Assembly (NCBI RefSeq): GCF_050433385.1 | Contig: NZ_JBNPXI010000018.1 | Location: 37,074-101,073 of the forward strand | DNA from: Brassicibacter mesophilus | GTDB taxonomy: Bacteria; Bacillota; Clostridia; Tissierellales; Proteiniboraceae | Direction: 5' to 3' | DNA length: 64,000 bases | Shown here: positions 1 to 9,044 of the stretch, in pieces | How positions within the stretch are numbered: position 1 is the stretch's first letter | Layout of the letters: every line of letters begins with the position of its first letter | Made by a program: the position numbers and the translations under genes | The notes under the pieces: model-generated | What the model was told of the DNA's origin: nothing | The model's input: the letters and a program-made list of their open reading frames with translations, nothing else | Database searches by the model: none

Positions 1-57
1 TTTTGCGATGTTTGTGGCAAGTGCATTGCTAACTGCCCAATGGCCTTTTTAGAGTAA
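1..57 (+). CDS. C-terminal end of a 4Fe-4S ferredoxin-domain protein (partial)
   Basis: The window opens inside a gene. Frame 1 reads FCDVCGKCIANCPMAFLE and then TAA. The spacing C-x2-C-x2-C-x3-C-P is the standard ligand set of one [4Fe-4S] cluster in a bacterial ferredoxin fold. With only 18 residues visible, the parent protein (reductase, DUF362-type protein, simple ferredoxin) cannot be named. The next gene is about 300 bases away and looks unrelated. Confidence 0.7.
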   Translation, partial: FCDVCGKCIANCPMAFLE

Positions 58-358
58 ATTGAACTAATTAATAACGTACTCTCTTATCACATAAATAATG
101 TCTCATCTACTGATGTAGAGAAGTACGTTAGAAAAAAAGTATATTTTTATTATATTGAAACCACGAATAAAGAAAATTATTAATAATCATGAATAAAGTT
201 GGAGAAGATTAAGAAAGTTTTACAAACAATGTATAATAAGGTCTTAGCTACATAAGAAGGAAACAACATAGGAAAAGACCAATGTTGCTAAGCCTCAGAA
301 TGCTGTATTTCATTTTATTTCTATTATTGCTAGAGTTTTGGTAGGAGGCTATTTGAAT
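58..358. other. Intergenic stretch with no gene seen
   Basis: About 300 bases without a supportable coding region on either strand. It contains the large imperfect inverted repeat at 72-130. The rest is AT-rich and has no promoter I would defend. Confidence 0.5.
72..130. repeat. Imperfect inverted repeat downstream of the ferredoxin-type gene
   Basis: TAACGTACTCTCT (from 72) pairs with AGAGAAGTACGTTA (ending at 130), giving about 13 pairs with one bulged base. A smaller CTAC/GTAG hairpin sits in the loop. No clean T run follows, so a terminator role is possible but unproven. Confidence 0.35.
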
Positions 359-1162
359 ATGAACGAAGTTTATAGAGGAAACTTTATTAATCTGTCATAT
401 AGGTTAAGCTCCATAATAGGGGATGCAAGGTGGGAAAAAGATATTATCGGTTGTTCAAGTTCAGAAATATTTTTTCTTGAAGGCATTTCAAACGGAGAAA
501 ATGCTTATTTAAAAGTAAATAATTGTAAGGACAATTTGCTGGAAAAAGAAAAAGAAATCTTAATTTGGTTAGAGAATAAAATACCTGTTCCGCAGGTATT
601 TTATTATGATGTATTTAATGGCAAAGAATTTTTACTGATATCAGAAATAAGAGGGTTAAATGCAGCGCATGATTATTATGTCTCTAAGCCTGCTAAAGTT
701 GTAACAACACTGGCAAAGTCTCTTAGATTAATTCATGAGGTAAATTTATATGATTGTCCATTTGATAGTACTCTTAATAAGAAGATTGATGAAGCAAAAG
801 AGCGAATTAATTGTGGATTAGTAGACGAAAATAGCTTTGAAAGAAAATATATAGGCAAGTCAAGTGAACAATTATTTGAAATGGTCTTAGAAAAGAGACC
901 GGCTAATGAAGATTTAGTTTTTACTCATGGTGATTATTGTATGCCCAATATAATACTATCAGGTAACAAATTAAGTGGATTTATAGATTTAGGAAGAGCA
1001 GGAATCAGCGATAGATATCAGGATATAGCATTAATAGTACGTAGTTTCGAACATAATTTTGGAACAGATAAGTGGAATGATTTATTTTATAAAGAATACG
1101 GTATTACAGATGTAGATTATTCAAAAATAGAATTTTATATTTTGCTAGATGAATTGTTTTAG
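359..1162 (+). CDS. APH(3')-like aminoglycoside phosphotransferase
   Basis: Predicted cytoplasmic kinase that would transfer phosphate from ATP to a hydroxyl of an aminoglycoside. The 267-residue product is close to the usual 264-residue length of APH(3') enzymes. It carries HGDYCMPN at 190-197 (catalytic D192, N197), GFIDLGRAG with metal-binding D210, a candidate ATP-contacting lysine in YLKV (K52), and the family-typical C-terminus YILLDELF. The start is ATG 359, 10 bases after AGGAGG (343-348); the longer reading from TTG 338 would run through the ribosome site. It is followed by an AadE-like gene, so two aminoglycoside-type enzymes are adjacent. The true substrate cannot be read from the sequence. 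Confidence 0.85.
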   Translation: MNEVYRGNFINLSYRLSSIIGDARWEKDIIGCSSSEIFFLEGISNGENAYLKVNNCKDNLLEKEKEILIWLENKIPVPQVFYYDVFNGKEFLLISEIRGLNAAHDYYVSKPAKVVTTLAKSLRLIHEVNLYDCPFDSTLNKKIDEAKERINCGLVDENSFERKYIGKSSEQLFEMVLEKRPANEDLVFTHGDYCMPNIILSGNKLSGFIDLGRAGISDRYQDIALIVRSFEHNFGTDKWNDLFYKEYGITDVDYSKIEFYILLDELF

Positions 1163-1242
1163 AATTGTATAAATGAAGCAAAATGTCAGACAACACTTGC
1201 TTTTACAAAGATGCGTTTTGAAAAATTTTAAGGGGTGGTACT

Positions 1243-2118
1243 TTGCGTAGTGAACAAGAAATGATCAATCTAATACTTAAAGTTGCTAAAGAGGAAGAGC
1301 GTATTAGAGCAGTTTACATGAGTGGCTCTCGTGTTAACGCTAATGTAAAAAAAGATATTTATCAAGACTATGATATTGGGTATGTTGTAACCGAAACTAA
1401 GTCATTTCTCGACAATAAGAATTGGATTTCTGTATTTGGAGATATAGCTATGGTTCAGGAACCTGATTTAGTTGACGCTGCCTTTGGTATAAAACATGAT
1501 TTTAGCCGTTCTTATACATGGTTGATGCTCTTCAAAGATGGTAATAGAATTGATTTGGGAATAGAAATTAAAGAAAAAATGTTAGAAGAATATGCAAAAG
1601 AAAAGCTTATTGCTCCACTTCTGGATAAAGATAATTGTTTGCCTCAAATACCACCAGCTACAGATGAAGATTATTGGGTTAAAAAACCAACAGAGGCACA
1701 GTACACAGGCTGCTGCAATGAATTCTGGTGGTGCCTTAATAATGTTGTGAAGGGTATTGCAAGAGACGAATTACCTTATGCTATGTGGATGTTTAATGTT
1801 GTTGTGAGAGATATGCTTGTGAAAATGATAGAATGGTATATTGGTATTAATACAGACTTCTCAGTATCAGCAGGAAAGAAAGGAAAGTTTTTTAAAAAGT
1901 ATCTGCCTAATGAGCTTTATGAAATGTATTCAAAAACTTATTCTGATAGTGAGTATAACAACTTATGGGCGGCAGTGTTTAAAGCATGTGAATTGTTTAG
2001 AACTATCGCAATGATTGTTTCCGAGCACCTCGGATACACATACAATCAAAGTGAAGATACCAATATGACAGAGTATGTAATCAAAATAAAAAACAATTAT
2101 TTTAATCAAAAAATATAA
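1243..2118 (+). CDS. AadE-like aminoglycoside 6-nucleotidyltransferase
   Basis: Predicted to adenylylate an aminoglycoside hydroxyl, as ANT(6) enzymes do with streptomycin. The start reads MRSEQEMINLILKVAKEEER and is followed by MSGSRVNANVKKDIYQDYD, which holds the nucleotidyltransferase signature: GSR at 28-30 and the metal-binding DYD at 42-44. The 291-residue length fits full-length AadE. Start codon TTG 1243 lies behind AGGGGTGG. The gene is 80 bases downstream of the APH(3')-like gene with no terminator seen, so cotranscription is possible. A remnant of a second copy's N-terminus appears at 15750. Chromosomal AadE homologues do not always give measurable resistance. Confidence 0.88.
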   Translation: MRSEQEMINLILKVAKEEERIRAVYMSGSRVNANVKKDIYQDYDIGYVVTETKSFLDNKNWISVFGDIAMVQEPDLVDAAFGIKHDFSRSYTWLMLFKDGNRIDLGIEIKEKMLEEYAKEKLIAPLLDKDNCLPQIPPATDEDYWVKKPTEAQYTGCCNEFWWCLNNVVKGIARDELPYAMWMFNVVVRDMLVKMIEWYIGINTDFSVSAGKKGKFFKKYLPNELYEMYSKTYSDSEYNNLWAAVFKACELFRTIAMIVSEHLGYTYNQSEDTNMTEYVIKIKNNYFNQKI

Positions 2119-2258
2119 ATAAAAGTAAAACACATCAATAGTAAAGGTAGGTTCGTGACATTAAAGAGTATATTTTGGGATACAGGTTATTGTATTGAAA
2201 TTAGCGTTTCTACTACTAGAATCGTTAGGTGATATTTTGGACTATAGGAGGAATTATA

Positions 2259-3128
2259 TTGGAAATATTAGTCTTAGGTGGGACAAGGTTTTTTGGAATT
2301 CATATGGTACGTGAACTACTTAGAAAAGGACATCAAGTAACTATTGCTACTAGAGGACGAATTATAGATGAATTTGGAGATAGCGTCAAAAGAATTATTG
2401 TTGAACGTACAAATCCTAGAAGTCTACTAAATGCATTTAAGAATAAAAGCTATGATGTAGTATGTGATAATTTGGCATATTGTTCAAACGACGTACGATA
2501 TATTTTAGATAGTGTAAAATGTAAACGCTATATTATGGTTTCCTCAGCTGCGGTTTATAACAAACATTTTGACACAAAAGAGACTGAATTCAATCCAATT
2601 GCCACTAGTTTGAAATGGTGTTCAAGAGGAGATTTTCCATATGATGAAATAAAGAGACAAGCAGAGTGTGCATTATTTCAGAATTATTCATTCCAAAATG
2701 CTGTAGCCGTACGATATCCATTTGTTGTTGGTGAAGATGATTATACAAAAAGGATGTATTTTTATGTAGAACATATAGTCAAAGGTATACCGATGTTTGT
2801 TGATAATAGAGAAAAGCAACTTGGATTTATCTGTTCTGATGAAGCGGGCAAGTTTCTTGCCTACCTTACAGAACAAGAGTTTTGTGGCACCATCAACGGA
2901 AGCAGCTATGGAACAATATCAATTAGTGAGATTGATGCATATATAGAAAAGAAAACTGGTATAAAAGCGATTTATACACCTGATGGAGATGCTGCACCAT
3001 ATAATGGTGAGGATAATTATAGTATAAATACAGAGACAGCTAGAAGCATAGGATTTGATTTTTCAGTACTCAATGATTGGATATATGATTTACTAGACAA
3101 GTACATTAAGATTGCAAATGATATTTAG
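2259..3128 (+). CDS. NAD-dependent epimerase/dehydratase family protein
   Basis: An extended short-chain dehydrogenase of 289 residues. The N-terminus MEILVLGGTRFFG is the Rossmann dinucleotide-binding loop, and the middle contains the strand VSSAAVYN typical of the family's active-site region. The last third is the variable substrate domain, so the sugar or other substrate is unknown. The start is TTG 2259, 7 bases after AGGAGG (2246-2251); a longer reading from GTG 2229 would include the ribosome site in the protein. It stands alone between the aminoglycoside-type genes. Confidence 0.75.
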   Translation: MEILVLGGTRFFGIHMVRELLRKGHQVTIATRGRIIDEFGDSVKRIIVERTNPRSLLNAFKNKSYDVVCDNLAYCSNDVRYILDSVKCKRYIMVSSAAVYNKHFDTKETEFNPIATSLKWCSRGDFPYDEIKRQAECALFQNYSFQNAVAVRYPFVVGEDDYTKRMYFYVEHIVKGIPMFVDNREKQLGFICSDEAGKFLAYLTEQEFCGTINGSSYGTISISEIDAYIEKKTGIKAIYTPDGDAAPYNGEDNYSINTETARSIGFDFSVLNDWIYDLLDKYIKIANDI

Positions 3129-3175
3129 CATATTATGCAAACGTAATTGATATTAGAGTAAGAAAGGGAAAACAG

Positions 3176-4054
3176 ATGAATATAATAGGAGAGGTTTATA
3201 AAGAATTAGCTGAACTTGGTTTATCGGAAAATAGTCATATTGACTTGCATGAAATTCAAAACAAAGATGGAATTTATTTATTTAGAGTTATATATGAGAA
3301 TAAATATTATGTACTCAAGTATTTCTTGAAAGAGGAATATACAAGAGAAATAAGCAACTATTCTATTCTTAAGAAGTTAAATATACCAACAGCTAAAATA
3401 TTTGCTTATACATATAGAAGTCTATTACTTGAGGATTTAGAAAAAAGCAAAAAATATAGACTTGGAAAAGGATCGGATTTATTTGATACTAAAGTAGCAA
3501 AGGCACTGGCAGCTTGGTATAGAGATTTACACAATAAGAGTGCAAAATATTTATCTGAAAAGGATAGAGATTTTTATAGGGAAATTGATGTTATCACAAA
3601 AGAAAATATCTCTTTAATAAGAAACTGCTCTAATACCATAGATAACCCAGTATGGAATTTAATCTTTCATAACTTTGATCTTATCTCTAATAAAATTAGA
3701 AGTCTTGAAGAAACTCTGACTTATAATGATTTCTATTGGACTAATCTTGCAGTTAGTAAAGATAAAGAAGAGGCAATAATGTTTGACTATAATTTACTGG
3801 GAATAGGTTATAAATATAGTGACATTAGAAATGTATGCTCATCATTATCAAAAGAGGCTGGAAAAGTATTTATTAAAGAATATGGTGAGATTGATGAAAC
3901 TGAGAAAATAATTGACGATGGGCTATCAATCCTTGTTAATTTGATATTTGCATATAAAAGGTCTAAATTTCCTAAATGGGCTCAAAAGTCTCTGAATGCT
4001 GTTTATAATGGAGAGTTAGAAAAAGCTCTAAGAAAAATACTAGATTCACATTGA
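3176..4054 (+). CDS. APH-fold phosphotransferase of unknown substrate
   Basis: A 292-residue kinase-fold protein of the aminoglycoside/choline kinase superfamily. The catalytic loop reads TYNDFYWTN (182-190), with D185 and N190 in the places of the Brenner-motif Asp and Asn. The usual His before Gly-Asp is Tyr-Asn here. FDYNLLGIGYKYSDIRN (203-219) supplies the metal-binding D204. YYVLKYF (44-50) includes the likely ATP-anchoring lysine. Start ATG 3176 follows AGAAAGGG. It is the second APH-fold gene of the island and quite different from the first. The substrate could be an antibiotic, a sugar or a metabolite. Confidence 0.65.
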   Translation: MNIIGEVYKELAELGLSENSHIDLHEIQNKDGIYLFRVIYENKYYVLKYFLKEEYTREISNYSILKKLNIPTAKIFAYTYRSLLLEDLEKSKKYRLGKGSDLFDTKVAKALAAWYRDLHNKSAKYLSEKDRDFYREIDVITKENISLIRNCSNTIDNPVWNLIFHNFDLISNKIRSLEETLTYNDFYWTNLAVSKDKEEAIMFDYNLLGIGYKYSDIRNVCSSLSKEAGKVFIKEYGEIDETEKIIDDGLSILVNLIFAYKRSKFPKWAQKSLNAVYNGELEKALRKILDSH

Positions 4055-4588
4055 TATATCGAGAGAATAAGTTCCCATAACAACCATCATCTAAACCATC
4101 AAATGGTTATCAAGGGTTTTTTGAAAAAAAGTAGAATATACTAGAAGTAACAATGAAAGTTACCATAGAAGGATTTTATTCAATAATCTTTTTATCATAA
4201 CGAATTCTTAATACAGTATTTGCATATCCACTATCCCTCTTATATATGCCAGCTAACATAGTTTGATATAAAGCTTTTCTAAGATATGTTGAATCTCGTT
4301 TTGATATGTTATTATTAGAAACTCTAAATGTTATTAACTGATACATAGGTCAACTCCACCAAGTTATTTTTCAGTAGGAAATCTAGTGATATTACCAATT
4401 TGTGAGAGAATAGTTAAGGATACAATTCTCCAATACATGTAAGGCATAGAAGAAGCTTATAGCTAGTAGAAAGATTATCTAGAAATAAGTAATAATTTTA
4501 ATGGATTTAGTAGCTTTAAAAAATAATATGACTGAAAAATATAGTATTTATCGATTTGTAAAGTAGTATGTTAAAAGGAGTGAAGGTG
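4055..4588. other. Gene-poor gap containing transposase debris
   Basis: Over 500 bases separate the APH-like gene from the next gene. The middle holds the IS110-type remnant on the minus strand (separate entry). Just after 4054 there is a short AACCAT/ATGGTT hairpin followed a few bases later by a T run, possibly a weak terminator. Nothing else is supported. Confidence 0.45.
4176..4346 (-). pseudogene. Remnant of an IS110-family transposase C-terminus
   Basis: On the minus strand a 56-codon reading frame contains NISKRDSTYLRKALYQ, close to the ISKRGSxYLRRALYQA segment typical of the C-terminal Transposase_20 domain of IS116/IS110/IS902 enzymes. It then runs to a stop 30 residues later. The N-terminal DEDD catalytic domain is absent, and no full element or terminal repeats were found. 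A weak GGTGGAG lies upstream of its ATG, but I read it as debris of an old insertion. Confidence 0.55.
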
Positions 4589-5779
4589 TTGACTAGTAAA
4601 ATAGAATTATTTCATTTTGGAGATTGTGGGCAATATGATGAACTGAATCCGTTTTATATATTTGCAAAAGAAAATACACCAGAGATTTTATTTCTAATTG
4701 CCCATTCTGAGCCTTTTGAATTGAAAGCAAATGATATTGCTAAGTTATTAGATTGTGAATTAAAATACTTGGAGAATATTTTAAATGCTATGGAAAAAAT
4801 ACATATGGTTTTAGTGAAAAATGATAGGTATTCGATAAATTTTCCTGTTTTTTTAGAGAAAGACCTGCATTTATTAGATAAGTTTTCAAAAAAAACGGCG
4901 CAAAAAATTGGTGATTTAGTAATCATGAATAAGGAAAAGCTTCATCAATTAGTATCAAAACTAAGTGCGCATAAATATTTTTCTTATGAGCGATTACTAT
5001 ACCATATTATTGGTGACTACATATTTGATGGAACCGCTATTGAATATTTTGGAACTAGAGAAATATTTAAAATTTCAAAAGAGCAGCTTGGACATAGAGA
5101 TTATATATTAATAGGTTTTGAAGAAAGTGAAAAAATGTTTGATTTTAGTGACAATATTCTGTGTAGCAGTAATAACTATAAGGTTAAGAATATTAGATTT
5201 AATAGCTTTGGAGATGGTAATGGAAATAGAGAAGATCTTTATAGATTTTTTAGGCAAGTTAATTCAAGTTTAAAAAATGCTACAGATAATGATAAATTAA
5301 ATCTTAGCTATATAAAATTAATAGAGCAACAAAATCAAATGTTGGGTGAAAACTGTGCAATACTGATAAAACGTGTGTTGAATGAAGATATTTGTATTAG
5401 TGATTTATCACCAATGGAAAGAAAAAGATTTGATTTTCTTAAAGAATTAGGGTATGTCAGAGAAGATAAAAAATCAAAAATCTCTTTTAAAGTTCCTGTT
5501 TTTCAAGCAAATGATATTAGTATATTAAAAGAAATATCTAACTGTATTTTATGTATAATTGAAAATGAGATAGATAATACATTCAAAAAATTAAATAATG
5601 ATTATAAGGAATTGTCAGCAATAAAACATAAAGTAGATATAAAAGAGATAGCAAATGAATTATGGCATCAAGTATTTGGAAGTATAAATGAATATCTTGT
5701 AGAAAAGAATTTTTTTGAGAGACCTAACTACATAGATGGTCAAGGAAGATTTTTTCAAAGCATATATATAGAGGAGTAA
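4589..5779 (+). CDS. Uncharacterised protein with a winged-helix-like N-terminus
   Basis: I do not recognise this 396-residue protein. Residues of about 20-100 look like a winged-helix unit (helices in ANDIAKLLDCELKYLENILN, then a short beta hairpin ending YSINFPVF), of the kind found in MarR-like regulators and in N-terminal dimerisation domains of methyltransferases. The rest is mixed alpha/beta with no motif I can name. It has no signal peptide or membrane segment. The start is TTG 4589, 8 bases after AAAGGAG; ATG 4568 would read through that site. It is isolated, with a lipoprotein gene 95 bases downstream. Confidence 0.6.
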   Translation: MTSKIELFHFGDCGQYDELNPFYIFAKENTPEILFLIAHSEPFELKANDIAKLLDCELKYLENILNAMEKIHMVLVKNDRYSINFPVFLEKDLHLLDKFSKKTAQKIGDLVIMNKEKLHQLVSKLSAHKYFSYERLLYHIIGDYIFDGTAIEYFGTREIFKISKEQLGHRDYILIGFEESEKMFDFSDNILCSSNNYKVKNIRFNSFGDGNGNREDLYRFFRQVNSSLKNATDNDKLNLSYIKLIEQQNQMLGENCAILIKRVLNEDICISDLSPMERKRFDFLKELGYVREDKKSKISFKVPVFQANDISILKEISNCILCIIENEIDNTFKKLNNDYKELSAIKHKVDIKEIANELWHQVFGSINEYLVEKNFFERPNYIDGQGRFFQSIYIEE

Positions 5780-5873
5780 AGCACATTGCTATTACAGCTA
5801 ACAATGCACTCACCTTCTATTTGAGAATACCTGGAGATGAATGGTAAATCATAAAATAAAGGAGTGAATTAAT

Positions 5874-6251
5874 ATGAAAAAGCTCCAAAACTTACTGCTG
5901 GTTGTTATTAGTGCAATTCTTTTATCTACTGTAAGTGCAGGATGTGTTCGGCAACTTGGGAACGAAGATGCTGAAGGACAACAGTGGGATTATAAACCTA
6001 TGATTTCAAAAGAAAGTCATGTATACGGAGATACTGGAAATACTAGAGAGAGTTTACCAGAAGATTTTGTTCTACTAGGGCAAGTAGAAGAGGAGATTTC
6101 TCAGACAGAGCCTATGGTAAAAGGAAAAACTTACTTTGTATCAAATACATTGCCTATTAAAACCGAGATATACGGGAATAAACAGAATGAAAGAACAATC
6201 TATGCAAAGTACAATGACATATTTATTAAGTATGAGTTGAATGAAGAATAG
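5874..6251 (+). CDS. Small predicted lipoprotein
   Basis: A 125-residue protein with a type II signal peptide: a basic start MKKLQ, a hydrophobic stretch, and the lipobox VSAGC, where the cysteine would be lipidated after cleavage. The mature part is acidic and short, with no recognised domain. It is expected to be anchored to the outer face of the membrane. Start ATG 5874 has AAAGGAGTGAATT upstream. It may form a unit with the preceding unknown gene, but the function is unknown. Confidence 0.7.
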   Translation: MKKLQNLLLVVISAILLSTVSAGCVRQLGNEDAEGQQWDYKPMISKESHVYGDTGNTRESLPEDFVLLGQVEEEISQTEPMVKGKTYFVSNTLPIKTEIYGNKQNERTIYAKYNDIFIKYELNEE

Positions 6252-6459
6252 GTTTAGGATAATTTCCTAAAGAGAACAAAAGAGAATGGCATTATCTTTG
6301 ATAATTAATTATGTAGGTAAGGTCCATTTTTGCATTATGAGAAGAACTTTGAATATGGGTGAAAGTATATAGTCATTTTTTATAAACCATTGTAAAAATA
6401 CTTACGATATTAGATTTAGAAGCATTTGGTCTGAAGAAACTTTTATTTAGGGGGACATC

Positions 6460-7086
6460 ATGACAAAACTATATTTAACGAGACATGGACAAACAGAATG
6501 GAATTTAGAGGGTAGAATGCAAGGACAAAAAGATTCAAAACTTACGGAATTAGGTGAGAAACAAGCAGAATGGCTTGGAGAAAGATTGAATGATGAAAAA
6601 ATAGATGTTATCATTTCTAGCTCAAGTGGAAGAGCGATTGCAACGTCTAAATTAATTAGAGGCAAAAGAAATATAAAAATAATACCTAACGATAACTTAA
6701 AAGAAATTTATCTTGGTCATTGGGAAGGAAGGTTGCATACAGAGATTGAAAAAGTTTGGGAAGAAGAGCAGAAAAATTTCTGGCATTTTCCTCATTTGTA
6801 TAAACCTGTAGGAGGAGAAACATTTTCTCAAATTTTAAATAGAGTAGGTAATGAAGTAGAAAAAATCATCTCAGAATATGAAGGAAAAAGCATACTAGTT
6901 GTTACTCATGCAGTTGTTTTAAAAGCATTGATTACATACTGTGAAAATAAAGACTTGAAGGATTTTTGGAGCGGAGCTTTTATGCACTCTACGTGTTTAA
7001 ATATTTTAGACATAAAAAAGGATAGCAGAAAATTTATACTCAAAGGAGATACATCACATTATAAGGCTGAAGAGAAGGCAATATAA
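6460..7086 (+). CDS. Histidine phosphatase (phosphoglycerate-mutase superfamily)
   Basis: A 208-residue phosphatase or mutase. The start, TKLYLTRHGQTEWNLEGRMQ, contains the RHG motif whose histidine takes the phosphoryl group. LGHWEGR and VVTHAVVLKAL supply the further conserved residues, including the second catalytic histidine. Length and order match cobC/gpmB-like phosphatases such as B. subtilis PhoE. Cytoplasmic; the substrate cannot be told from sequence. Start ATG 6460 follows AGGGGGACATC. It is a single gene in the island. Confidence 0.82.
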   Translation: MTKLYLTRHGQTEWNLEGRMQGQKDSKLTELGEKQAEWLGERLNDEKIDVIISSSSGRAIATSKLIRGKRNIKIIPNDNLKEIYLGHWEGRLHTEIEKVWEEEQKNFWHFPHLYKPVGGETFSQILNRVGNEVEKIISEYEGKSILVVTHAVVLKALITYCENKDLKDFWSGAFMHSTCLNILDIKKDSRKFILKGDTSHYKAEEKAI

Positions 7087-7150
7087 CAAGGAATAAATGG
7101 GGTACTTATTTTTTAGTAAGATGAAGTAAGAATTTGTTTTCTCAACTAAT

Positions 7151-7168
7151 ATGCGAGTTAATTCGCAT
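7151..7168. promoter_or_regulatory. Short palindrome upstream of the HTH-methyltransferase gene
   Basis: ATGCGA-GTTAAT-TCGCAT is a 6+6 inverted repeat about 70 bases before the start at 7236. It could be an operator for the XRE-type domain encoded just downstream, or a minor hairpin. No T run follows. Confidence 0.3.
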
Positions 7169-7235
7169 GTTGCGTTATTGGTTTAACTGAATGATTATGT
7201 TAGCATTAAGTTATTAAATTTAAGGGGGGCAATAT

Positions 7236-8351
7236 ATGACAACAGTTAAACTTAAAATTGCAGAATTGAGAAAAGATAAAGGAATAGGTCAACAGGATTT
7301 AGCAGATGTGTTGGGCGTATCTTTCCAGTCAGTAAGTAAATGGGAAACCGGTACAACAATGCCTGACATTGCTTTATTGCCAAGTATAGCTGAGTATTTT
7401 AATGTTTCTGTAGACGAACTATTAGGTCTAAAACCACTACGTCAGCAATCATACATACCAAGGAACACAGATAATCGTGATAATTGGAATGGAAAAACTG
7501 ATAAGCTTTATAAAAATAGAAAATACTTTTGGAACAATGACTATCTAAGATTTCTTTTAGAAAATGTTTGGCATGTGAAATCACCAATTGATGTTATTGA
7601 ATTCAGGTGTGGAGAAGGTTACTTAGGAACGAAGTTACTTGAGCTTTTGCCTAAGGGAAGTACCTACACGGGGATTGATAACGAATATTTTACTGATAAG
7701 GCTAAATTAAATTTTAATAATACTGAGTCCGATGTAAATTTTATCGTATCAGACATATATTCTCTGGAAATAGACAAAGAATATGACATAGCTATCTGTC
7801 AAGCTGGATTACGGCATATGAACAAACCGATGGAAGTATTGAAAAAAATGGTTGATTCTATTAAGAAAGACGGTCTTGTTGTTTGTGTAGATGTAAATAG
7901 AGAATTTGAAAATGATGGATTATACATTGATGACATTAGCTATGATTATCTTTGCACATCCTTTGATTTTCATAAGGTATGGAAGAAAGAATTGGAGTGT
8001 GAGGGGAGAGATTATGCAATTGGAATGAGATTACCATTTTATATGCAACAGTTAGGCTTGCATGATATTGACATTCGTATGAATGATAAAGTAATGTATG
8101 TAGACCCCGATATGCAGGATTACGAAGAGAAAGTACAAGATTTTATTGAAATTAATGGATGGGATGAATCTTTTAGTATATCCAGTAGAGAAAATACTAT
8201 TGAATTATTTATGAGTCGTGGGATTGACAGAGTTGATGCGGAAGCTTATATTAAAGTGCATTCTAAAATATCAGAATATTTTAGAAATACTGAAAAAAGA
8301 AAATCATTTTTAAAAGTACTTGGGTTATTGATTACATACGGTAGAAAATGA
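7236..8351 (+). CDS. XRE-type helix-turn-helix fused to a SAM-dependent methyltransferase
   Basis: A 371-residue two-domain protein. Residues of about 6-65 are a Cro/CI-like HTH (LADVLGVSFQSVSKWETGTT is the recognition region). Residues of about 110-250 form a class I methyltransferase: VIEFRCGEGYLG is the SAM-binding motif I, YTGIDNE the acidic loop, and DIAICQAGLRHM motif IV. In motif I the usual first Gly of GxGxG is replaced (E-F-R-C-G-E-G). Such fusions may couple sensing to methylation of a small molecule or to self-regulation, but the target is unknown. Start ATG 7236 has AAGGGGGGC upstream. Confidence 0.75.
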   Translation: MTTVKLKIAELRKDKGIGQQDLADVLGVSFQSVSKWETGTTMPDIALLPSIAEYFNVSVDELLGLKPLRQQSYIPRNTDNRDNWNGKTDKLYKNRKYFWNNDYLRFLLENVWHVKSPIDVIEFRCGEGYLGTKLLELLPKGSTYTGIDNEYFTDKAKLNFNNTESDVNFIVSDIYSLEIDKEYDIAICQAGLRHMNKPMEVLKKMVDSIKKDGLVVCVDVNREFENDGLYIDDISYDYLCTSFDFHKVWKKELECEGRDYAIGMRLPFYMQQLGLHDIDIRMNDKVMYVDPDMQDYEEKVQDFIEINGWDESFSISSRENTIELFMSRGIDRVDAEAYIKVHSKISEYFRNTEKRKSFLKVLGLLITYGRK

Positions 8352-8511
8352 GCATGACCAGCAGATAAGCAGTATACATTCTTAATATATTCTTTACTGG
8401 AAAGGGAAATATTTATAATAACGCAAAATTTAAGATAATGCATAATAGAACGATATAGTAAAATTGACACTTGTGTTAATTTTTTTGAAGGAGTTTATAA
8501 GGGGGTTAATC

Positions 8512-8997
8512 ATGAAACTAAATATAAAGCAAATAAATTATAACGAGGCAAATCAAATTTCAAAATGGATTTATGAAGAGCCATATTCAATTTATAGCAT
8601 GGATGAAAGTGATGACTGCATAGATGAGCTTCTTAATAATCCGTATTTTTCAGTTACGGACAGAGAAAATAATCTTTTAGGGTACTATTGTTTTGGAGAA
8701 TCAGCCCAAGTTCCAGTAGGCAGACAATTTGGAGTTTATGATGATAAAGATGTTACTGACATTGGGCTTGGAATGAAGCCTAATTTGTGTGGACAAGGAT
8801 TAGGATTTGGTTTTTTAAACAGTGGTTTAGAATTCGCACGAAATCAATTATCTGCAAAAAGGTTTCGTTTAACTGTAGCAGCTTTTAATAAACGTGCAAT
8901 AAAAGTATACGAGAGGATAGGATTTAAGAAAGTTAATTCCTTTAAAAGAAAATCGGGAACTGGTGAAATAGAGTTTTGGGTTATGATTTTATCTTGA
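8512..8997 (+). CDS. GNAT-family N-acetyltransferase
   Basis: A 161-residue GCN5-related acetyltransferase. The C-terminal half has the acetyl-CoA pyrophosphate-binding element GMKPNLCGQGLGFGFLNSGL (G-x2-Q/G-x-G/A arrangement), followed by RLTVAAFNKRAIKVYERIGF, a hallmark of RimI-like enzymes. The acceptor is unknown. The start is ATG 8512, set by AAGGGGG just before it; a longer frame opens at TTG 8464 but crosses the ribosome site. It is another single-gene unit among resistance-type enzymes. Confidence 0.82.
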   Translation: MKLNIKQINYNEANQISKWIYEEPYSIYSMDESDDCIDELLNNPYFSVTDRENNLLGYYCFGESAQVPVGRQFGVYDDKDVTDIGLGMKPNLCGQGLGFGFLNSGLEFARNQLSAKRFRLTVAAFNKRAIKVYERIGFKKVNSFKRKSGTGEIEFWVMILS

Positions 8998-9044
8998 AAA
9001 AAATCACCTAATGCAAAGTAAAAAAGAACAGGCTTATTAAATGA

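Noticed and set aside
58..358. Possible T-box or leader RNA before the APH(3')-like gene
   Set aside because: No T-box core, no terminator/antiterminator pair, only a loose GGTCTT/AAGACC pairing.
8464..8511. TTGACA at 8464 as a -35 box or the TTG there as the GNAT start
   Set aside because: No -10 box at acceptable spacing, and the frame from 8464 crosses the real ribosome site before ATG 8512.
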